DNA from: Terebella lapidaria
Lineage: Eukaryota; Annelida; Polychaeta; Terebellida; Terebellidae
DNA length: 64,000 bases
NCBI GenBank assembly: GCA_949152475.1
Contig: OX424566.1
Location: 12,175,177 to 12,239,176 of the forward strand
Direction of reading: 5' to 3'
The position numbers and the translations under genes were made by a program. Every line of letters begins with the position of its first letter. The first letter of the stretch is position 1. The notes beneath the pieces are model-generated. The model did not search any database. It was not told the DNA's origin and was given only the letters and a program-made list of their open reading frames with translations. Of the stretch, positions 33,701 through 42,845 are shown one piece after another.

Positions 33701-36700
33701 AATGTAGCAATTTGTGAGTTACCAATTTTTTTTTTACAAAATCGTAACAAAGTAACAATATCCACAGCACTGCTAAACTGCATTGATGCAAAGTTATTTA
33801 TCAACTTCAGAGCTTAGCTTTAATTATACATGTACAGTGGTCCCTGTAAGATAAGACCTCACCTTTTGCAGAGAAAATGAGGTCTTATCTTACAGGAAGT
33901 CTTATTTCACAGGTTCATTTAGGTACATGTTAAATGGAAGTCTTATTTCGGAGGTGTCTTATCTTACAGGGACCACTGTATCTGACATGCCAATGGGGCA
34001 GAAGCAATAGATATTTAGATAACTGACTGTTGTCAGGGGACACTGGTAGGTCGTTGGTCGCCGTGTGTTGGAATGTAGCCTCGTAGAGTTGACCAGCGCA
34101 CTCGTAACTGGGCACTCCTGCACTCTCGGGATTTGTGATTTGGAGCGTGACACTCACACCAGGGAACATTGCTGCTGGGGACTGGCAGACGTATGCATGG
34201 CAAAGGGTTTACTTGTGAGTAGATTTACAGTACATAAATCATGTGAAATATTATGAGTATTATCAGAAAATGTGAGAATTAAATCCGAACAAAAAAAAAC
34301 CAAATTTTGACTGTGTTGAGCTTAAGCATGTGTTTCAGCAAATAGTGAGATATAAACAGATAATACACATTAATTTACTGAATATAGTTCTGGCATGCAC
34401 CTCGTAGCGCATGATGATGTTGTAGTTTGTGGTCTGCGGCACAGAGACGAAGAAACTGAGACTCTCTCCGGACGGCAGCTCCAGAAATCCTCGACCCGTT
34501 ACTGTGCCGTTTAGCCAACCGTGACCAAGCTGCTCCTCCACTGTGAAGGTCTGTAAGCATGGAGGTTTTAATTGTTATAATTACTAGTAAATATTGCATA
34601 ATGCATATTTACCTCTATGTAAACACTCATTTCATCTCCAGCGTTTTTTATAGAAAGTACCAGTTTCACAATATATTAACCTCTCAATACTCAACAAGAT
34701 GTGCATTCAATATTATTATTTTATTAAGAGAATCCTTCAATACTTCAGTATATGACACATACTTCACTTATTGTGAGAAATTATCTAAATTTCACTCATA
34801 ATCTGGCGATAACAAAATTTTCCCCCACCTCAGCCCCAGCTGTGAACTCTGCCTCGTAGGTGAGATGGTCTAACCCAGGGACGAAGTAGTTGATGAAGGG
34901 TGTGTTGCAAGTGCGGCCGCCGATCTTGTCTCGGCACGGACAATCACCAGTTTCAGGTGGACAGATCGTGGTTATAGATGCCCCAGGATCACAGCCGCAT
35001 GGTTTACAACCGTCAGGGTCCGAGAACGTCAGCTCATAGAATGATGGCTGTCACCGCAAAAAAACATTGTATGGTTTAGTTATACTTTTCACAGAAATTC
35101 TGGCTTGACATGTATATATATATATTTTCATATATATATATTTTTTTTGCATTTGTGCAGTTGCAGAATCTGCAAAAAGAATTGAAAATGTCAAATGTAA
35201 CCTATTTCCTGAGTATTTTTTTTTTGGTGGATCTATCATTTTTCAAGTACTGATCCTTCCGATTTTTTCTTTGGTTAATTTTGAAACAATATGAGTTGCA
35301 TTCCTATCAACACTAACTCAGTCATGTTCTGACCTCGCTGTTTTTCAGGGAAAGTCAAACAACCCATGTGAAAACAAATATCTTACTCAGCATAACACAC
35401 TAACCTTGCACACATCACAGGACTGGCCCATCGTATTGGATTTACAGATGCATTCCCCACTGATTTTGTCACAGAGGTTCGTGTTGTTCACCGTGCCCAA
35501 AGAGTAACACGAACAAGCTGGGAAGGCAAATGATCACTCACAAAGTAAATAATGGTATTGCATGTTCATATTGATATACCCCCTGAAAAAAAACAATCAT
35601 AAATTGCTTGGTTTTATCATTAAAAAAAACACAAGAAAAATTATTCTGGGGAATGAATAATTGTATGCTTCAAATTGGTTTCAATAGTTTTGGACAAATA
35701 TCTGTTTGTATGTGAATTTTTCCATGAAATTATGTAAACAAAATTAATTTTAAAGTGAACCACTCAAACAATATACTGCATGTCTCACACAACACTTTTC
35801 TTCGAATTTTCCAACCCTCAAAATCTCCCTATCACCCATTCTACATCACCACATTTTTATTTTTATTTATTTTGCGAGAAAGCCACTCACACTGGCAGCC
35901 GCTGGGGTTGCTCGCGTCCAGATTCCAGAACTCGTCTCTACACTCGTTGCATCCGCGACCGACGACGTTTTGTTTACACGAGCACTCGCCTGTCACGGGA
36001 CTACAGAGGAACGGGGCAGTGGCGCCCTCTTGGCTGCAGTCGCATGCTGTGTGTGAGGACATGTGCAACTTTTCCATTTTCATTGGTATACATGTGTATA
36101 TTTCGAAGGTGGGGGGAGAGGGGAATGTATTATTGAGAGACAATGACAATTTACCATAAGCTTAGTGAACTATCTACTGGTAATACTTGATTATCTATTA
36201 TTTTACTACTTCATATTATTTTGATGTAAGGAGGTACATTTTGTACTGTAATATGCTCGAATATTCCAAATCATCCATTAAAGTCTGTTTCACAATATCA
36301 TGAATATACTAATATGGAATTATGAATTTTATTTTACAAATTTTCATTCTTTTTTGTTTAACAGTAGTATTTTAACATTCGCAAGGTTCATTTAATGCTT
36401 AAAAACATTCTAGTGGAGAAATCTTTGCCAATACGGTGCTAGTTGCTGCATGAGAGTGCTCATTATACAAGTTGATATCTCTCAGTCAAGGCTCAATGAA
36501 TGAGAGCATTGATTGGAACTGCCAGTCAGCCATTAATAAACGGCAATCAAGCTAGATCAATAGAGCAGGCACATGTGTTATATCTAGTGTACTTACGGAT
36601 ACACCATCTGCCACAGTAGTATGCTATATAATGGAGGCAGAAGGGTGATGGGGGGGGGGGGGGAGGGGGAGCGAGGGTAGAGATAAAAATGGGGGGAAAA

Positions 36701-39700
36701 TTTTGTAAGTAGAGTGTCATTTATGCATGAATAAAAATTAATGGTGTTTTCAGAATGGAAACTCAAATAATATTGGCTACTTTATTATTTTCACATAAAG
36801 TCAACACAACAGATGCAGTAAATGGGCTCTTACTTTCTATTGCAGTTCCATTGAAACCTGAAAAACAAAAGTAAAGTTAACATACATTACTTTTCACCAC
36901 AAACTTCTACAGTTAGACATGTATATTCTGATGCATACATCCTTGTTATACATGAATATATGAATAATATTGAAAATCAAACAGGTTCAATCAACACCTG
37001 TGTATGGTATTTTGTTTCTGCATTCAAAAAAATGTCAATTCCCACAAATGCATCACCAGTGGCCTATATGTATGTATTGACATACAGTATGATCATTTGA
37101 TACCAGTTGGGAAAAAAATCAATGTGCTTGATACTTGATCCAACAAAATGATTGACATTTTGTCATTATATAAATGCATATTTATAGATATCATGCACTT
37201 GACTTTTATTAACATTGACGAATTTTTCACCCGAAAGAAGTTTTCTCAATATTGGTATTTGTCTATCACTCTTACCTACGTAATACATACCTCTATAATA
37301 AACAAAAATTGTTTATTGTAAAAGTTAAATAATAGCAATAATTCTATAGCCAGTAAAATTTTTCAGTAAAACTTTTCTTGCCTATAACCAAACTTGATAC
37401 AAGTATATGGAACTTTCATTTCAATGTAAAACACATTCCAAGTGCTTGTATGTTGTACCTCGGGAAATTTAGAGAAGAATTCAATATTGCTTACCAACAC
37501 AGTTATTAGGGGCAGGGTTGGTCGCGTTGTACAAATCTTTATCAGGGTTCAGGTAGTAGAAATTCTCGCACTGGTCGCATTTGTCGCCCATTGTCTTGTC
37601 GCGACAGTTTTGACACACCCCGTAACCCTTCACCGCTTCATAGCTGCAGATATCGGCATGTTCGTTACACCCGCAATCTGTCAGTGAAGATAAACGAGTG
37701 AGCAAATAGTTACACGAGTAAAAATTTTATACGTAATGCGGAGGAGTTGGTCACAGGAGGTGCAAAGCAAAACAATAAATTTATCATCACCCTATCATGG
37801 CAATAGACCGAAGGAAATATTACCAAAGTTCAGAGAAACAAAGTTTATGCACGACACCAGTTCTCCATGGATGACATAGCACTCTAATATCCTTGCTTTC
37901 TGTGATCAATTTCACAATTAAATTTGTGATATGAACTGCATAACTTATAATTTTTAGTGGTGACATTATGGCTTTATGAATGCATCATACACACTTCGAA
38001 TTTCATTCTCTAATCATCCACATAAATTTTTTCACATGCATAATTTTTAAATGCCCTTCCCTGCCGCCTATTAATTACCTTCACATGCATTGGCCTGACC
38101 CCCAAAGCCTGGTTGCCATGGGCGGTTGTTAAAGAGGGGCAGACATTCCTCACAGTTTGTTCCCTCCGTATTATGTTGACATACACACTGTGCTTCATTC
38201 TGGAAATGTAATTACAATAATTAATTTAGAAAATTCAATCAAATGAATCCCCCATAGCTGTAAAGTATATACTAGTATTCATCATAATTAATGTGCATTT
38301 ACGTATTCCGCCTGCATGACAATTTATAATTGAATACATTGTATATACTTTTAGAACAGATATAAGTGTGTAAATTATAACATTTATCACACTATGAACT
38401 AAATATTTAATAACACTCCCAGACTGAACCATAACAACAATAAGACTCGGAGAGACATTGCAACCACTGGCTAAAATTGCCGTAGAAATCAGAGATACCA
38501 ACCTATGTTTGAATAGATTTCGCACACAATATGAAATAACTCACTGTGCCTGTGCACATGGCAGCATGGCCAAAACAGGAACACTGGCCATCAATCTCAA
38601 GGTCGGCGATTGCGTAATAAGAACTGAGGGGGTTGTCATCCGCAGGCTGTATGAAGCGCAGTCGTAGAGCTGAAGCCATGTAGTGACGCTGTAACGTGTA
38701 GCTCCTAGAGAACTCCGGTTCAAACTCCAGACTGGGGCTGAACTTGACCTGCGAGGGGTAGTCAATCATGCGAAGGGTTGATATGATGACGTGATACAGG
38801 GTTTTGTGACGACATGATGTTCAGAAAAAATGCCATAAAATGCGTTCAGTTAACAAATCATTTTGGACAAAAAAGGTTTCAAATCAAGTTTTGTAAAAAC
38901 AAAAAGGTTTGGCTGCTACCTTGAAATATTAGCGGCAGTGCTAATGCTTTTCATGAAAATTTGAAAGAAAAATTTTATAGAGGGCACTTCCATAGAGCAA
39001 CTTTACAATTTGGTGTTCACAATATGATATACTGTTATTTTTTCTCCAAATCTGTTTTTCGAAAGATGAAATTTCCAAGGTCAGAATGGCCTGAAGGGGT
39101 CAATTTCACGGTCATGTCCAATTCAAAATCAAATTTTACAGAGATTGGGGTGGTTTCATATTTACATATTGTAATTGTGAGCACAAACATTACTAGTACC
39201 TGATTATCATGATTATAGAGCAATTATGTACAAGTATGAGTATTCCTGACTTTGAACATGAACTCAAGTGACCCTGAATGATAAATCACAATGACCAAGA
39301 ATATTTTGTTATCGAATAAATCACAGTTAAACAATGTTACTGATCATAAGTCCCTAAATCCATGAAATCAAAGACACATGATAGGATACATGCATAATAC
39401 ATGTAGTGAACAAAAATGACTTGAAACAGTACTGTATACTTGTACAAATATATATGACACACAAACAAACGCTCAATTTTCATGTTTCCAATCAATACGT
39501 CATTGAACATATGTTACAGAAATAATAAATTCTCACATATGTTTGAGTGCACGAAAAAAGGTAAAAAGTGCGGATGAATGCAAATATCCACAAATATTTT
39601 TGTTGTTGTTATGAGTATATGACATAAGTAACAGCACACAGCCATAAATCAGTGACTTGATTAGAAAGTAAAATACTAGTACATGTACCATATTTCGGTT

Positions 39701-41004
39701 ACAATGTAATAGGGCCTGTAAGAGGTGTATGTTTGTTTGCTACCAGAATCAAACCGTAATGGCACAAGACTTACAGGACCTATGGCCTTGCAGTGCATTT
39801 GATCATCACAATCGAAATAGATTCCAGAGTCAAATTAAATGTCATTCATGAGATATTCATTTCCATTCAACAAAATACATTGCATGTTCATGATAAATGT
39901 AAAATATGACATTTTCCTGTGATCCTGATATCAATCGCCCCCCCCCCCCCACACACACACACACACTGCCCCCCCCCCCCCCACCCCCAACACCACCACA
40001 CACACACATTCACACCCATACACGGGCAAAATGCACAAAACTGTTAACAATTGCACAATAATGTTTTGCTTCTCACCTCCTGTCGTCCATAACCCCAGCC
40101 AGAGAACGTGAAGCTGTCACCAGCAAAGAACTTCTCCATACAGACTGGCACATTCCCCTCGTAGTTTGGCCCGCTGTCTACTGCCTGGATTGGCACATCG
40201 GGAAAATGCCTGGCAGTGGAGGGAAGGAAGAGACCGTATATACATGATAATTATATTTAATAGGTTGCAACACACTGGGAAATATTATGTTACCAAAATA
40301 TTTGCTTTCAAGTTTGTTTTTTTTTCAAAGCAATTTTCAATAATCAGAACATGTTCCATATATTGTATCAGTTGCAGTTAACTTTTTCATGACTGGAATT
40401 TCACATGAGTTATTACATACCTTGCACAGTTATCTGCATAGTACCAAAGGGGCTCCCAACCGACCGTCTGAGGGGAGGTTTTCTTCTCTATAACCATCGC
40501 GCGAGGGCGCATGTCTGAGTCCGATGTAGCTGAGGTGACGTGGGGACTGATGAAAATCGCTCTCATGTAACGAATGAGAAACGAGTCGCCAAAGAGGGCA
40601 ATCACCGACTCCTCCACTGGGTTCGTGTTCGGCAATATCGTGTTCTCGGACTGCCAGTAAGTTTCCAGGGCAGGGTTGTCGTAGGTAAAGTTCCAGATTT
40701 TTCCGTCTGTACGATCCGTCATAAACTCTGGCGGATGTGGATCATTCGCATCGCATAAAAATATCGTGTCAACGAATTCCGTCGAGGCTTTTTGGTACTG
40801 CGTTGCTCCGATTACACCACACGTCGAGGAAACATTTAGAACTCGCAGAGGGTTGGTCGAGTCCAGTAGATCTTGTGAGGCAGGATGGCAGTCTAACAGA
40901 GGGTCACACTCTTGTGCACAGACAATCGACACACACGAAAACACAACGATTAACGTTACTAATCTGGGAACACGAAAATGGTAGCTGTGACGTCTATACA
41001 GCAT
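14729..41004 (-). CDS. Laminin chain with both LF (IVB) and L4 (IVA) domains, beta-like, no LG
   Basis: Thirty-six exons, 5' to 3': 40421-41004, 40077-40209, 38545-38748, 38079-38199, 37495-37677, 36834-36857, 35891-36046, 35405-35517, 34829-35047, 34401-34550, 34028-34181, 33494-33609, 32965-33145, 32506-32655, 32051-32179, 31625-31748, 31244-31386, 30730-30958, 30182-30458, 29826-29948, 29511-29621, 29064-29286, 28445-28632, 28000-28162, 27534-27745, 20388-20484, 20005-20145, 18643-18765, 18250-18383, 17710-18128, 17214-17430, 16414-16694, 16012-16153, 15652-15828, 15166-15328, 14729-14871. The frame is continuous; about 2148 residues. Signal peptide (ends SIVCA, then QECD), LN to ~300, LE 1-5, LF ~560-780, LE repeats, L4 ~1000-1190, LE repeats to ~1570, coiled coil to a penultimate Cys (ADCTLN). 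Secreted basement-membrane subunit. The LE-to-coil junction ([16 protein letters not shown]) looks beta-like. Length exceeds the usual beta (~1790) and gamma (~1600). The start at 41004 is chosen because it gives a classical signal peptide; an in-frame ATG at 41436 would add 144 residues. Confidence 0.9.
15890..16000. repeat. (ATTG/TGAT)n imperfect microsatellite
   Basis: Degenerate repeats of ATTGATTG and ATTGATC in the intron between laminin exons 33 and 34, ending about 12 bp before exon 33. Confidence 0.8.
20219..20264. repeat. Mini-palindrome made of DIRS terminal words
   Basis: GCCTCTATAATAAACACTTT is followed by TATGTTTATTATAAAGGTAAG, so the characteristic tip word of the DIRS copies sits head to head with its own complement, with no element between. 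It lies 430 bp from DIRS copy C, in a laminin intron. Confidence 0.6.
21001..21098 (-). repeat. DIRS copy C internal complementary region
   Basis: Joined complements of the two tips of copy C, abutting at 21056/21057 (AACTTCC next to TATTTATG). Same design as in copies A and B. Confidence 0.85.
21303..21853. mobile_element. Possible small element nested in the 3' part of copy C
   Basis: CATGCCGATGAAA near 21304 has its complement TTTCATCGGCATG near 21841-21853, bracketing about 550 bp that have no counterpart in copies A and B. This may explain the longer 3' non-coding part of copy C. No target duplication was identified. Confidence 0.35.
22105..22144 (-). repeat. 40-bp displaced duplicate of recombinase coding sequence
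   Basis: Identical to 22906-22945 inside the copy C recombinase gene (the codons for [13 protein letters not shown]). The duplicate sits about 100 bp beyond the recombinase stop codon and is embedded in unrelated sequence, like a template-switch scar. Confidence 0.85.
22244..23998 (-). CDS. DIRS copy C tyrosine recombinase (intact domain)
   Basis: A 584-codon frame whose last ~350 codons encode a tyrosine recombinase alignable to copies A and B. It keeps [21 protein letters not shown] and FVSFYCREL, so Arg, His-x-x-Arg and Tyr are present. The position of the second His is Asn here (WASNNTF against WKSHNTF in A), which may weaken catalysis. The upstream part of the frame runs through the tandem 243-bp duplication and is out-of-frame RT sequence, not recombinase. 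Confidence 0.7.
   Translation of the reverse strand: MCGRPPVSTGPNSAHGVVFGSRGFPGSLQPLGQAVSRLVRDQVECQATHVRFADSRRAGVGSRCDVGGLERVVCVCLPSNSASGQSLGQAQVSSRQDDSHRTLPSSEAVVSGSVGFVSRQSGASSGSGGPSKAAQVGLISSGSERSKASRERVVCVCLPSNSASGQSLGQAQVSSCQDDSHRTLPSSEAVVSGSVGFVSRQSGASSGSGGPSKAAQVGLISSGSERSKASRVALVERCYRKKGFSREVSARIARTNRRSYLAVYESKWTRFCAWCRGRKVSPFAVSAPLISEFLLEKFKEGRAPTLAGYRTAIAKTIKPKTGVDFGQDASLSALLNSFAVERPKTRNLVPAWDLSLVLNCLLSGPFEPLERASLKFLTLKTIFLLALASGKRRSELHALDFSKVQWKEDGSAVRLGVIPSYLAKTQLAHTPSLVFSIPSLTSSLGPGLEEDAKLCPVRALRIYVNRTRELHVGKRLLFVAFKKGFQNDIRAATISSWVKKCVLFCYEKSQTKTSGSFRVEAHDVRALASSLAFMNNVALSDVMQACTWASNNTFVSFYCRELTWQDDAGYHLGPVIAAQHEVHL
23307..23792 (-). repeat. Tandem 243-bp duplication in copy C
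   Basis: Units 23307-23549 and 23550-23792 are nearly identical (one difference noticed, CATGATG against CGTGATG). 243 is a multiple of three, so the frame passes through both. They encode the C-terminal DIRS segment of ORF2 (YAYPP to [10 protein letters not shown]) twice. Confidence 0.92.
23791..25427 (-). pseudogene. DIRS copy C RT/RNase H remnant
   Basis: Reverse transcriptase reads well from 25427 ([17 protein letters not shown]) into RNase H ([29 protein letters not shown]). The frame then shifts near 24000: the expected ADRLSRRG continuation is found in a neighbouring frame and runs to a stop at 23791, just before the tandem duplication. It cannot make a full ORF2 product without recoding. 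Confidence 0.85.
25466..26923 (-). pseudogene. DIRS copy C gag-like ORF, lacking the gag core
   Basis: 485 codons starting with the same Cys-rich N-terminus as copies A and B ([17 protein letters not shown]). It ends after the equivalent of copy A residue ~400, followed directly by the RT gene. The conserved core and RG-rich tail (copy A residues ~410-770) are missing, which looks like a deletion of about 1.1 kb. It includes the 768-nt exitron-like segment at 25862-26629. Confidence 0.75.
25862..26629 (-). other. Exitron-like in-frame segment of gag, copy C
   Basis: Donor GTAAGT at 26629 (after codon 98, phase 0) and acceptor TATTTTCCACAG ending at 25862 (phase 0). 768 nt is 256 codons. The interior (many PGSR-type repeats) is unrelated to that of copies A and B, but both edges match. 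Confidence 0.45.
29511..30958 (-). other. Laminin L4 (IV type A) domain exons 18-21
   Basis: A split LE repeat opens with [10 protein letters not shown], then an L4 domain ([39 protein letters not shown]), and the LE resumes at [15 protein letters not shown]. This is the layout of laminin gamma and alpha chains, where an LE repeat is interrupted by L4. Confidence 0.85.
32965..35047 (-). other. Laminin LF (IV type B) domain exons 9-13
   Basis: The fifth LE repeat is cut short ([20 protein letters not shown]), then [60 protein letters not shown] and CREWGY follow, before LE resumes at [10 protein letters not shown]. The order matches the domain of laminin beta chains that begins after LE5. Confidence 0.85.
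33835..33978. mobile_element. 144-bp MITE with TA target sites in a laminin intron
   Basis: The ends CAGTGGTCCCTGTAAGATAA and its complement TTATCTTACAGGGACCACTG are perfect inverted repeats, flanked by TA on both sides. The interior is an imperfect hairpin with AAGTCTTATTTC words. The CAGTGG-CCCT end and TA sites fit the pogo/Tigger type of Tc1/mariner elements. Confidence 0.85.
36834..36857 (-). other. 24-nt laminin microexon (exon 6)
   Basis: Acceptor TTGTTTTTCAG and donor GTAAGAG bracket 24 nt that read GFNGTAIE in phase with exons 5 and 7, adding an N-glycosylation site (NGT) between LE repeats 2 and 3. Its phase is 1 on both sides, so skipping it would keep the frame. Confidence 0.7.
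37289..37325. repeat. Second mini-palindrome of DIRS terminal words
   Basis: ACCTCTATAATAAAC, five to seven spacer bases, then GTTTATTGTAAAAG. It is preceded by CTACGTAATACATA, which resembles the right tip of copies A and B. It lies in laminin intron 5 with no element attached. Confidence 0.55.
38545..41004 (-). other. Laminin N-terminal (LN) domain exons 1-3
   Basis: Signal peptide, then [46 protein letters not shown] and [19 protein letters not shown], the expected order of a laminin LN domain. This domain drives network polymerisation of laminin in basement membranes. Confidence 0.88.
39937..39990. repeat. Poly-C / CA low-complexity tract in a laminin intron
   Basis: Two C runs of at least 12 separated by (AC)n, then further CA-rich sequence to about 40010. 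Intron 2 of the laminin gene. Confidence 0.85.
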
Positions 41005-41222
41005 ATACAAGGGTACAAACATATACAGTACAAATGCAAGGAATCCCTGTGTCCGGGAGGATATGTTACAAAATGTGTCTGCCGCTTGATCATGCATTGA
41101 GTGTGGTTTGTGCCATTGCTCTGTTTTATCGGGATTTGAGTCCCATACATGTATTCGATCAAACTCATCTCTCCTTTGTCTTTCTGCATTGCTTTCATCA
41201 GTACTTGGACTTCTATATCCTG

Positions 41223-41436
41223 ATTGGTCAGTTATGAGCTCCGTATGTTCATCTGATTGGTCAGTTTTTGGTTTCCTTCTGTCTGATTGGCCACTGCTTG
41301 ACCTACATCTGCATGATAGGTCAGCCTGTGACCTACTTTTATTTGATTGGTCACTTTTTGACATTCTTTCCTCTGATTGGTTCAACTTATTCCCTCCTCC
41401 TTTCCACTGCAACCAATCATCCAATTGCACCGCCAT
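41223..41436 (-). promoter_or_regulatory. Array of CCAAT boxes upstream of the laminin signal peptide
   Basis: ATTGG (CCAAT on the laminin strand) occurs at 41223, 41256, 41285, 41346 and 41376, with a variant ATAGG at about 41316; spacings are 33, 29, 31, 30 and 30 bp. Most sit in TGATTGGTCA, a good NF-Y type site. An opposite-strand CCAAT lies at about 41412. The same stretch is open in frame with the laminin ORF and would read as repeated DQS, so it is either promoter/5' UTR or an N-terminal extension starting at 41436; I favour promoter. Confidence 0.55.
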
Positions 41437-42585
41437 CTTCTTATTTGAAGTGGATAAATATATTACAATCCACAAAAGTCAGTAAATCAAGAGAAATTGT
41501 AATCCATGTCTCCTCTCATTCACTGTACATTACTAATTTATTGTGATTGCAAAGGGATGTTCACAGTTTGCAAATAGCATGGCTATCGAATGACTGCATG
41601 TTCAGGATGAAATCTGACCAGTCATTTCCTTCGGAGTTCAGCTTTTGACGTAGAAATGTGGATCATGCATGGAACCTGCAGCAGAAAAAGATCTCATTTT
41701 ATAAATATTTGTTCGGTACCAAAAGTGTAATTTGAAAAGTACTGATACATTATTGCCAAGATGCCTCAATTTCTCATTCCAAACACATATATGTACATGT
41801 AATCCAATCAAACCTTCAATAATTAATTAAACATGGAACCAAAGCCTTATCATAAATTTACAGTGTACACTCTACAATGTATATGTGCATATTTGATTAG
41901 GAGAGATTCACAAATATGATATTATCTAACAAGGATAGATCTCCTCATTTATCCACTGAAATGCAAAAGATTTAATAAATGTCCAAAAATGAGTCAATGC
42001 ACTGGAAACGTGTATCCACTTCAAAAATGAACAAACGCCCAAAGCTGGGCCTGAATGTATTTGGAAATACATGAATGACGCACATCCTTGATCGTGAAAT
42101 CAATTTGAGTCTTTGGTTGTAAGTTTGCTCAAGCAACATTCTCTATTGATTTGATTGTCTATTCTAACAATAAATGTTCAACAAACACTATTTTAGCAGC
42201 ATCTGTCATAATATTCACACAGTTCCTTACTTCATTATCATTTATTTGCGTTGCAGATGAGAACATGTTTTGGAATGTTGTCCGAGTGAATTGCCATGTC
42301 CATCGAGTTGTCCCCGGTATTTAACGTGAAATCAGCAGGCCAGTTTTATTGATTTTCCCCGACAAATATCGTGACTTGGGAAAATAGGAATAAAATTTTC
42401 ATGAATTATTCAATAAAATTATGTCTCGGCTTTTATTTGCTCTTCCAGGTGTGTCCTGAATGGGACGCATGCAGTTACATGTTTCCTTTTATGTCTATTG
42501 ATTTTTCTTTTTAGATAAAGTTGGCTTTGTGTTTATCTGCACCTTCCAAAACATGAATGCGTGCACATGTACGTGTATAAAGGAT

Positions 42586-42845
42586 AGATGAGAATCTCTA
42601 ATAGTTTGGAATCGATCAAACTATTAAATTTCAATGGTGTATTTCTTGTTTTCCAGTTACGGGGTAGATGCAATCAGACTTTTGAAAGTTATCTCTTAGT
42701 ATTTCTCAAATTTTCTCCTCATAAATGAGAACCTTTAATAGTTTGGAATCGATCAAACTATTGAATTTCAAATGAATTTCTTGTTTTTCAGTTAAATGCA
42801 ATCAGACTTTTGAAAATTGTGCATTTTTATATTTTTCTCTCATCA
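42586..42845. repeat. Two-copy tandem repeat with internal palindrome
   Basis: Two diverged units about 137 bp apart, each containing AATAGTTTGGAATC followed by GATCAAACTATT, a perfect stem of 9 bp around a short loop (starts 42600 and 42737). Each unit then reads TTTCTTGTTTTYCAGTTA and GCAATCAGACTTTTGAAA. Confidence 0.8.

Noticed and set aside
14729..41004. Laminin alpha chain reading of the gene
   Set aside because: Only five LE repeats precede the first domain IV, the LE-to-coil junction is beta-like, a stop follows a terminal Cys, and no LG domain is coded downstream before DIRS copy A.
41005..41475. N-terminal extension of the laminin protein read from the open frame
   Set aside because: It would place about 144 charged, DQS-repeated residues before the signal peptide of a secreted protein. 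The repeat is better explained by the spaced CCAAT boxes. Kept only as an alternative.
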